Below are positions 55,492 to 64,000 of a stretch of 64,000 nucleotides of DNA, in pieces; position 1 is the first letter of the stretch; each line of letters starts with the position of its first letter. The position numbers and the translations under genes are program-made. Source of the DNA: Drosophila persimilis (taxonomy: Eukaryota > Arthropoda > Insecta > Diptera > Drosophilidae). The notes under the pieces were generated by a model. It did no database searches. It saw only the letters and a list, made by a program, of their open reading frames with translations, and was not told where the DNA came from. The DNA lies in assembly GCF_003286085.1 (NCBI RefSeq), contig NW_020825321.1:682001-746000 (forward strand). The letters are read 5' to 3'.

Positions 55492-56280
55492 CTGCGGCAG
55501 CTGGGTTTTGTATCCCAACACTGCACTGCACGTGAGGGGCACTGACAACGTAGTTGCCGATGCCCTCTCCAGGATTAACGCCATCACCATGCCGACGACC
55601 CTGGATACTAAAGCTATTGAAACTGCTCAGGCAACGGACATCGAATTGCCTGACATTTTAAATGGAGACACGTCTTTAAACCTACAAGCAATTCCAGTTG
55701 ACGAGGACATCATCTATTGCGAATATGCTGGGAAGCGAGCACATTCACACGACTCCATACCACCCCCAGTCAAATGGCATGATCGAGCGTTGGCACAAGC
55801 CTCCTTGATGTGCCAACCGGATATACCATGGATCAAGCTGCTTCCAACCGTCATGCTGGGCCTCCGCACGTGCTTCAAGGAGGACATTAAGGCATCAGCA
55901 GCAGAGATGCTATATGGGTGTACGTTACGTCTTCCCAACGAATACTTTTAGGAAGTGGATGTGCCGTCGGAACCACTCGACTTTGCAGGCCAGTTCAGGA
56001 GAAGAATGCAGGTGGTGAAGCCAAATCCAGCTTCGCATCACATCAAGCGCAAACTATTCCTTCTTAAGGATATTCACAATTGTTCTCATATCTTTGTCCA
56101 GACTGATGCTGTAAAAAAACCCTTGGAGCCGCCGTACACAGGACCATAGCCGATTATATCCAAGTCATCAGATCGGGTATTCACTATCCGCGTTAATGGA
56201 AAAGAGACAGCTATTTCAATCGACAGGCTCAAGCCAGCATTTATGGCTCTTCTGACGATCAGCTATCAAATGTCCCATTA
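55451..56280 (+). pseudogene. Integrase remnant of the CsRn1-like element, core deleted
   Basis: After the frame change: NVVADALSRINAIT (end of RNase H tether), then a jump near 55760 directly into the integrase C-terminal side (WHDRALAQASLMCQP, PWIKLLPTVMLGLRT, SAAEMLYG). A stop follows at 55949, then LKPAF-type tail sequence (VNGKETAISIDRLKPAF, 56190-56245). The zinc domain and most DDE residues are missing. No LTR is recognised before CR1-A begins. Confidence 0.8.
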
Positions 56281-57850
56281 CGGACTTATCAAAATATTAG
56301 AGGCTTACGTAGGAAGCTCAGCATTCTTTTCCGGGATAGTGTTGCATTTGCTTCCCACGTTATTGTGTTTACTGAAACCTGGTTAAAGCCGGACATTCTT
56401 AGTTCCGAGGTTTTGGCAAGTTAGCACACAACTTTTAGAAACACCGTTCGTCCCGAGGTGCAGGAAGGGTTCTGAATGCAGTGGACTCTAACTTCAAGTC
56501 GGAACACTTCACAGTCCAGTTTCAACAGGAACTGGAATTCCTGTGTGTAAAACTGATTCTTCCCGCTTTCGCTATATTCATTACATGTCGTATATTCCAC
56601 CTTCTTCGGATATGTTTATGTTTATAAGCAGCATTTGTCCGCTTTAACCGCTGTTTCTTCCCTGCTATCAGATAAAGATCATTTGATACTTCTTGGTGAC
56701 TTCAACTTGCCAGGAACTGTTTGGTCTTCGGTAAACGAGTCTAGTAACCTAATGCCCATGTCACGACCTGACTTTGTTGACGGCTGGCTTTACCTGTCCC
56801 TGAAAAATTCCTTGGATCGATTGCTTGATCTGTGCTTTGTTTCGGATCCGACCTTAGTGTTGTTAACCCGAGCCCTTCCGCTCACTATACCCGAAGACGC
56901 CTACCATACTACTTTCGAACTGTCGCTAGATATACGACCAACTGTATTGGTTCGGTCGAGTAGGCTAACTGAACGTGCCCGCTGCTTTCGTAAAGCCAAG
57001 TTTGCGAAGCTTAATGTCATCATTAGGGATTTTGATTGGTCCGCTTTGTACTTGTGCACTGATGTCATAAAAAGCACAAACATTTTTTACAATGCTGTCG
57101 GCACATTTTTTGATTCTTGTGTCCCGCTTTCTTGCCCGATTAGATCTGGAAAACCCCCTTGGTTTACCAAAGAGTTATACAGCCTTAAAAACTTAAAATC
57201 AAGACTTTATAAAAAATTTCAAGTAGTTGGTTCTCCTACTTCTCACTCTCGCTACGTAACTGATGTAACTGCTCGGTCAAACTTTTCAGTTCTTAATGCA
57301 CAATGCTATAAGAACTACTTATCTCGATGCAGGACCCTAAACAGTTTTACTGCTTCGTAAACAGTAAGCGTAGAACGTCCGCACGCACACCCATTCTCGC
57401 TATCATTTTGTAATACGTCGGCAAATAATGATCAGGCAATTGCCGATCTTTTTGCCCAATTTTTCCAAACCACCTATTCTGAGGAAAGCTACTCTGGTCA
57501 TCCGTACCCATACGGTTTACCGAGGTCGAACGGCATTTTCAGTCCCTTGTTAAATGAATGTTCTTTACTTTATGATCTTCCACTAGTTAAGCCGGTGTTT
57601 TCACCGGGTCCAGACGGGGTTCCAGGTTGTGTACTCAGGTACTGCGCCGAGGCTTTGTGTGGACCCTTGCTTAAACTATTCACCCTGTCCATCGATTCTT
57701 CTTGCTTCCCCCGATCTGGAAGGAATCGTTTATAATTCCTCTCCATAAAAAAGGTAGCAAGTCTGACGCAAAAAATTATAGAGGTATAGCAAAGTTATCC
57801 GCTTTTCCCAAAATGTTTGAAAAGGTATTAACTCCGCACCTGCAACATCT
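56281..57850 (+). pseudogene. CR1-A 5' half (endonuclease and start of RT), plus strand
   Basis: NIRGLRRKLSILFRDSVAFA and FTETWLKPD (56300-56390), then LLGDFNLPGTVWSSVNESS and LDLCFVSDPTLVLLTRALP (56690-56890) are endonuclease. FRKAKFAKLNVIIRDFDWSA to SRCRTLNSF is the linker (56635-57360 is one open frame). Next come FSPGPDGVPGCVLRYC (57600), WKESFIIPLHKKGSK (57710) and MFEKVLTPHLQHLCEH (57810), the first RT blocks. Stops occur before 56635 and after 57360. CR1-A copies elsewhere supply the remaining 3' half. Confidence 0.85.
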
Positions 57851-58690
57851 CTGTGAACACCGGCACGGCGAGCACATAGAATTTGTATCTCGGGAACGGT
57901 CAAGGTGGTAAAATAGTGGATAAATCAGGGAAGGAAGGCAGAGCTACAAATCTACTGCGAAGAATTCGGCCTAGCAATGCAGAAATCCTGGAGAAAGAAC
58001 TATCGAAGAGAATTCCCAGAGAGACCAGATCTTCCAAATCATCTCATTATGCGTAGAACATTATTTTGTATTTGAACTTTCGATTGAGCTTGAAGATTTC
58101 TTCTGCTCTTGTGTTTGAGAAGCACGAACGTGGATTGATCCTCGATCTTCTTCAGTGGATTGTTTCGATGCCTAACTGAATTACGGCCTTTTCGGGAAAG
58201 ATTAGATCTTCTGGAAAACTAAAACGTCTGGTTGATACCGTAACATACAGCTCAATGTAGCGCGGGCTTCCATCAACTTTGACTGATTGAAACGAAAGTA
58301 ACCGGCGATATCTCAACAGATGATTGTCAACATTTTCCCGAATCATCAATCGATACGCATATAAAATGCATTAAGCTGACCTTCTTATTCGATTTTATTC
58401 TGACTTTATGTCATGTCACCACACGGGAACGGGCGGTCGAACGGAATAAAAAGTATCTGATAGCAGTCTCCTGAATCGAATCTATTTCCCCACCAATTTT
58501 CAGCCAAATCGGTTCAGACGTTCTTGAGTTCAAAATAAATAAACCTGATTTTCTTTTATAAATAGATAGATAAAAAATAAACATAATTCATTAAAAAGTT
58601 GTAGAGCCCCAAATCTATCAGAAAAAGTCCCCAACTCAATTTGACACCATTTGGCCGGAGCGAGGCTAAGAAGGCTAAGAAGAAGAATAG
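57851..58690. other. Unassigned sequence
   Basis: No convincing gene. Traces: a plus-strand frame with ELQIYCEEFGLAMQKSW (57930-58000) and a minus-strand frame 58152-58349 (LLRYRRLLSFQSVKVDGSPR). CCAATTTTCAGCCAAATCGG at 58492 resembles a LINE 3' UTR tail, followed by TAGATAGATAAAAA. Origin unknown. Confidence 0.4.
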
Positions 58691-59079
58691 GCCCCACATA
58701 ACTCTTACTGGACGGTTTTCTAAGGGTTAAAACTACAAAGAGAGTGAAAGCTCTCTAACTACGATTGCCCACTCGGAGAACGGCTTCGTTTTCATGCTAG
58801 GGCGGCGTAATCTCGTCTCCGATCAACAAGAACATTCTTCGTTTGCATGTCGACGAAATCACAGCGACAATCAAGCAATCAATCAAGCCGGCCGCGCTTA
58901 AACCCGTATTACCCATTAAACTGTACCCTATACGCGATTACAATTAAAGTTTAAGTTGATTGAAGTCCAAATGAATAAATCTCAAATTTTCTACATCGTG
59001 TAGTACATTATTAAACGCAAAGAGTCCCCAGAGCATTTTCTGCTCAACATTGAAATCTCGTATCGAGGATTTCACAACA

Positions 59080-59627
59080 TTTTTGGTGGACCATGGGGGG
59101 AACCGCGTTTAATTCGTACTATTCGCATATGATACTACCTCGTTCCGCGTTCAGTTAAATGTACAGATAAAATCATATTTTACCGGCTACAACTGTAAAC
59201 GGCAAACACAACGCAAACCAACGGTTTATCCAGCGGCCACTATCTCTCGCACAAAGCAGGGACAAAGAAGATCGGACGATAACTCTGCGCCTGGACAGTA
59301 GCCTCACTGCAGCACACAAAGGGTAACGCAAGCCGACGGTTAGACAGCAGCCTCTCTCTCGTGCAAAGCAGAGACCAAGAAAGACGACGATCGTTCGGTT
59401 GCTGCACATCATCGCTAGACACAAGGCCTCAACTCACCGCTCACATAAGCACAGTTTCTGCTCTCCGCTCGGACAACACCAACGACTCGCAAGTTCTCTT
59501 AAGCTACGCTTTAAGCAAAGAAAAGCACTCCCGCGTACCAGAGTAATTGTTTCGTTGTGTGTATTTGTACAAGGTCAAAGAGATTGCAACTAAGGGTGAG
59601 AAAGGTACATACACATATAACAGCAAC
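59080..59627 (+). promoter_or_regulatory. BEL3 leader with primer-binding-like site
   Basis: TTTTTGGTGGACCATGGGGG after the LTR end suits a BEL primer site, but I cannot name the tRNA. The rest of the leader has repeated GCACAAAG and CTCTCTC motifs and several overlapping frames that are not genes. Confidence 0.55.
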
Positions 59628-61096
59628 ATGTCAACAGCCGAGTCCCACGACCTCGAAGCCGATCCTCAGGTGGAGATCGACAATCTCAGTGTTATTCAGA
59701 AAAATCTCATTGCGAGGGTTAATCAAACGGTGCGTAATTTCAGAAAGGATGACGAAATTCGGAAAACAAAAGCTTATTTTCAAACGCGCTTACAAACTTT
59801 ACAACGGTTCTTAGGTGAATTTGAGCAAAATCCCCAACGTTTACTAATACTTCGATGTCCAAGTACGCATAGTTATGTGTCCAGCGAAGTGGCCTTTCGC
59901 TTTGATGAAGACTATACAACGGCATTCAGCATCATATCAGAGGCCTACGAAAATGTATGTCCAAGAGCACCACCGGTACAGCAGAATCCAGAGCCAGCAA
60001 ATCCATCTGTATCATCAGTGCAATTGCCCAAGCTACCAGTACCGACATTTACAGGCAAGTTTGTGGATTGGCCGGCCATTTCACGATGCATTTGTTCAAC
60101 TCATCCATAACAACCAGAAACTGTCCAAAGTTCAAAGGTTTCATTTTCTGAAGCAAGCTCTTCCCTCGGATCGCGACGAAGATATTCAGCAGATGGCGCT
60201 TGCGGGAAATAACTATGCAACAGCTTGGAGTCTCGTCGTCTCGTCGTCTCGTCTCGTTGCCACAGTTGACAAAGGAGCAGTCTGCTGATATAAAACATAT
60301 GCTTAATGTTGCGACGGTTTGTCTCAATGCTTTCAAGAATCTAGATGTTCAGCATTGGATGGCTCATCATCTCACTTCCAGACTGTCAAGCACGACACTG
60401 CAAGCTTGGGAGCGCCATCTCGGTAGCTCAGCTGAACTTGCCACATTTTCTCAGCTGCAATCATTTCTCAACGACCGTCTCGTCAGCATCGATGTGTTCG
60501 AAAATCGAGCCCACTCCACGACGCGGACACCTGTGCCGCAGCCCGTCAACCAAAGGCACCCGAAGAAGTCAGTTGGCAACGTAACATACAAGGGCAACAG
60601 TTTCCACGCCAAGACTGCTGTTGCCGAACACACTCACTGCCCGCACTGTAGCGACAGTCACAATCTTCGGCATTGTCCGGACCTTCTGTCCAAGGACTGC
60701 TTTGCAAGGAAAGCCATCGTCGATCAGGCAAAGACATGCCTCAACTGTCTGAGCCGTTCCCATGGACTTTCAAAATGTACCAGTCAAAGGAACTGCACGC
60801 AGTGTGGTCAAAGACACCATACACTGCTCCATTTCCCAACTCCTGCACAGGTGGCTACGCACCCTCACGCAGCCTTCCATAGCGCTCGTTCCGGTAACTC
60901 CTGGCAGTATACAACAAGCGACTCGTCTGGCAGGGCTACACCTACGCAGCTCTACGCTAGGACCCCACTTCCTACCCAGAGCACTGCACAGCCTCTCCCA
61001 GTGGTTCCCAACACTAGTTCCGGTGGTCATCCACAGTCTGCAGCGACCGACTCGTCTGTGAGAACACAGTCTGCGCAAACTTTGTACTACCATTGA
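59628..61096 (+). pseudogene. gag: BEL3 gag with zinc knuckles, frameshifted
   Basis: The start is MSTAESHDLEADPQVEIDNL. The Gag core (LPKLPVPTFTGKFVDWP, 60020) breaks in frame near 60085 and again near 60240. LTSRLSSTTLQAWERHLG follows, then three knuckle-like motifs: CPHCSDSHNLRHC (60637), CLNCLSRSHGLSKC (60738) and CTQCGQRHHTLLH (60796). It ends in a proline/serine/threonine-rich tail at 61096. Confidence 0.85.
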
Positions 61097-62640
61097 TACT
61101 GCGTTTATACTTAAAACGCTTACCTCGCAATTACCGTCACAATCCATCAAATTGCAGCAATGTCCGTATTTGAACGGAATAGAACTCGCCGATCCCAGGT
61201 TCTACAAATCACAACGGATTGATCTTCTGCTGGGAGCGGACGTAATCCCACAGATCCTGCTTTCAGATATCCGCAGAGGAAAGGAGAATCAACCAATTGC
61301 ACAGCACACCCAGCTTGGCTGGATAGTCTTTGGTCGAGCCACTACCACACGCTCACACGCTGTCACCATTAGATGTCACCACAACAGGCTAGAGAATCTC
61401 GTCCAGAAATTCTTCGAAATGGAGCATCTCGGTTCTGCAAAACAGCTCACACCAGAAGAGCGATGGTGCGAGGAGCATTTTAAACGAACTCACATCCGTC
61501 AACGGAACGGCAAGTATTTGGTGCGGTTACCACTTAAGCGTTTGTTTGACCCTTCGCAGGTTCTAGGCAAGTCACGTCAAATCGCAATTAATGGATTCCA
61601 AATGCTTCAACGAAGATTCCAACGGCAGCCGGAGCTGCAAGCCAAATACTCGGAGGTCATGGATGAGTACTTTCAACTAGGCCAGGTGACCAAAGTAACA
61701 ACCAAGGAGCAGCAGCATTGCATCATTAGCAAGGAGAATGGAATCGAGTCCACATGTTGCACCTTGGCTCATCACGCAGTATTTAAGGAGGAAAGTGTCA
61801 CGCCTCCTGTAAAACGACAAACGGAAAGTCGCTCATTGACGTCCTATGCACCGGACCAGCGCTCCAAAACGATCTAGCCGGCGTGGTCCTGAAGTGGCGT
61901 TTCCATCGTTTTGTTTTTGCTGCCGACATTCAGAAGATGTATAAATGCATTGACATGAATGCAGAGGATTCGCAATATCAACGTATCTTTTGGCATGACG
62001 AACACAACCAGGTAGCTGAGTATTTTCTCAACACAGTTACGTTTTTAACCGCTTCAGCTCCTTACACAGCCATTCGCGTCATACATCAACTGGCGCAGGA
62101 TGAACGCGACCGATGCCCACTCGCGGAAAGGGTCCTTCGACATGAAATATACGTTGAAATATACATCCACGCGCGAAGGAGAATTAGAAATTCAAAATCA
62201 ATTGATCGGAGCCTTACGATCAGCAGGAATGGAACTTCGAAAGTGGTCTGCGAATGACGCTTCTCTGCTACAAGACATACCTCCAGACCATTTATCTCGT
62301 AGGACATTATTAGAGTTTGAGTACCAAGATCCCGTTAAAGCCTTAGGTCTCTATTGGCATCCACATCAAAACTATTTTGGGTTCAAGATAAACTTTGAAA
62401 TCAGTCACGCACATACTAAACGTTCTTTACTTTCCACAGTCGCCCGACTGTACGACCCCTTAGGTTTCATTACGCCCTGTGTCATGACAGCGAAGGCGAT
62501 ACTCAAGGACTCATGGATGGCCCGCATCAAACGCAACGATGGCAGCCTAGCACAACTAGACTTAGATGAACCGCTGCCAACCGAACTGCTTGATAGATGG
62601 CAGGGATTCATACAGAACTAGCCATATGTCGAGCAAATTC
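61097..62640 (+). pseudogene. pol: BEL3 pol: protease remnant and reverse transcriptase
   Basis: The protease active site is missing; the sequence resumes at GIELADPRFYKSQRIDLLLG and HTQLGWIVFG (61170-61330). The RT fingers (LGSAKQLTPEERWCEEHFKR) run to 61760. A disrupted patch follows, then LKWRFHRFVFAADIQKMY and NTVTFLTASAPYTAIRVIHQ (61890-62100). The expected YVDD is replaced by a broken stretch (HEIYVEIYIHARR, 62140). The thumb continues in another frame (62150-62621, LLSTVARLYDPLGFITP). Confidence 0.84.
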
Positions 62641-63078
62641 AAATACCACGATGGCTGCGCTTCAACATTCACGAGCTTGCGTCATTACAGCTACATGTTT
62701 TCTGCGATGGATCATCACTGGCGTATGCAGCATGTGCATATATTCGTGCAGAACTACCAAACGGAAAGATTCAAACTCATTTGATAGCTGCACGCAGTCG
62801 AGTCACACCCACGAAACCGATCACAATTCCACGAGTCGAACTTTCGGGTGCGCTGCTGGCAGTTAAACTGGCAAACTGGATATCGACATGACTATAATCG
62901 AGGAGAAACCATCAGTTTTGTTCCAAAATGCTGTGCAAGTCTCGGAGGCTCCAGAAACCTTCATCCAAAACTCTTCCTCATACGACAGGTTAATATCAGT
63001 CATGGCATATGTTCTACGTTTTATACACAACATTCAAGCCAAAGGTGAGAGGAGCTCGACAACGCTTTAATTCATCTC
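62641..63078 (+). pseudogene. BEL3 RNase H remnant
   Basis: After a stop at 62619, LQLHVFCDGSSLAYAACAYI and IPRVELSGALLAVKLANW (62690-62885) match the RNase H region of BEL pol. It then degenerates with stops to 63078, with part of the domain missing. Confidence 0.75.
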
Positions 63079-64000
63079 GTGCGCAGCATTCAACAGGAGG
63101 TCTACGCGACAGAAATATTGAGGTTGAAGAGAAACAAGGCACTATCGGGCACACACAAACTGTGTCAATTATCCCCATTTCTAGATGACCAACAAATTCT
63201 ACGAGTCAGAGGTCGACTGCGAAACGCAATGCACCTTCCAATAAGCCAGCGACAACCAATGATCATTCCCAATCATCATCATTTTACCGATCTCGTCGTG
63301 CGTAATGCCCATCGTCTCGCACTCCACGGTGGCACCGAATTAACGCTGGCCACTATTCGACACAAGTTATGGATAGTCAACGAAAAACAAACTGTCAAAC
63401 TCATTCTTCGACAATGCGTCCGATGTTTTCGTCACCGACCGAAACCAGCAGCACAATTGATGGCCGATCTTCCCCTACATAGAGTCAATCCGCCAACTCG
63501 TGCATTCATCGCCACCGGAGTGGACTATACATGCGCGTTCGAAATTCAAGCATCCAGATTCCGTGGACACACAAACTACAAGGCGTATATCGCAGTTTTC
63601 ATCTGTTTGGCGGTCACGGGCTTAACCACCGAACACTTTCTCATGGCTCTACAACGTTTCATCGCGCGTCGGGGCTACTGTCAACACATGTATAGCGACT
63701 GCGGCACGAACTTCATTGGTGCCGACCGGGCTCTTCAAACCTGGCAAATACATTTAAACCAAGAGAGCTACCCACAACTGTAATACCTGTTTTAGCGGCC
63801 CGAAACGTCCAATGGCATTTTAATCCACCGCATAGTCCTAATTTCGGAGGCCTTTGGGAGGCAAATGTAAAGTCTGTCAAAACACATCTCTATCGAGCCT
63901 TTTCAGGATATAAAATGACCTATGAACAACTTGCTACCGTGCTAACACAAATTGAAGCCTGTTTAAATTCCAGGCCATTATGTCCACTAAGCGCTGAGCC
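63079..64000 (+). pseudogene. BEL3 integrase, frame change near 63782, open at the window edge
   Basis: The HHCC zinc part reads HRLALHGGTELTLATIRHKL and CVRCFRHRPK. The catalytic core has VDYTCAF and YSDCGTNFIGADRALQ (63079-63783). The third acidic residue is in the next frame (SPNFGGLWEANVKSVKTHLY, 63840-63895), followed by LTQIEACLNSRPLCPLSAE to the edge. Apart from the one frame change near 63782 it is well preserved compared with the rest of BEL3. Confidence 0.85.

Larger units (their letters stand above)
58691..64000 (+). mobile_element. BEL3: decayed BEL/Pao element, right end outside the window
   Basis: Plus strand: probable 5' LTR ending TTTCACAACA at 59079 (left edge not resolved; AATAAA at 58973), a primer-like site TGGTGGACCATGG at 59084, long leader, gag from 59628, and pol pieces to the window edge. 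The sequence differs from BEL1 and BEL2. The protease core and RT active site are lost, so it is an old non-functional copy. The 3' LTR should lie beyond 64000. Confidence 0.82.

Overview
This window looks like Drosophila pericentromeric, Y-like or otherwise repeat-saturated heterochromatin. Almost all of it is transposable element (TE) sequence. It contains an env-bearing Ty3/gypsy errantivirus of 17.6/297-like type, LOA- and CR1-type LINEs, three different BEL/Pao elements, a decayed CsRn1-like Ty3 element, a mariner relic and a DINE/INE-1-like repeat. I found no bacterial-type operon, tRNA, rRNA or CRISPR. The only host gene I can name is Mvd (diphosphomevalonate decarboxylase, minus strand, 40.3-41.5 kb). 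All its exons but the N-terminal one are open, and it has a 55-bp Drosophila-sized intron.

Layout. (1) 1-18.6 kb: two errantivirus bodies in tandem on the minus strand, LTR-body-LTR-body-LTR, sharing the middle LTR. An intact 5.5-kb LOA-clade LINE with a 12-bp target-site duplication sits in gag of the first body. (2) 17.26-31.1 kb: a 6.92-kb tandem duplication, nearly identical between copies. Each copy holds gag start, LTR, an unidentified 1-kb segment, a 170-bp tandem repeat, a stub of the LTR, a spacer, a CR1 LINE carrying a nested second CR1, and a BEL fragment. (3) 31.1-38.8 kb: BEL pol, its LTR, the spacer and CR1, including a second tandem duplication of 2.76 kb. (4) 39-41.7 kb: mariner relic, unassigned sequence and Mvd. 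(5) 41.7-44.3 kb: a 5'-truncated LOA LINE with its own target-site duplication, interrupted by a DINE-like element. (6) 44.3-53.6 kb: an unrecognised ORF, then the same BEL-LTR-spacer-CR1 composite as on the left in the opposite orientation, split by a young BEL element that encodes only Gag-protease. (7) 53.7-57.9 kb: decayed CsRn1-like Ty3 element fused to a CR1 5' half. (8) 58.7-64.0 kb: a third, decayed BEL/Pao element running off the right edge.

The history can be partly ordered. A defective errantivirus became a tandem array, since both bodies carry the same stops and the same pol deletion. A LINE then inserted into one body, and whole composite blocks were duplicated in tandem and in inversion around Mvd. 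Several structures deserve follow-up: the shared-LTR array, the composite higher-order repeat in both orientations, the intact Gag-protease-coiled-coil BEL derivative, the LTR-bounded 1.7-kb insert, and the unidentified ORF at 44.3-44.7 kb. A piRNA-source-locus interpretation is attractive but is inference only.
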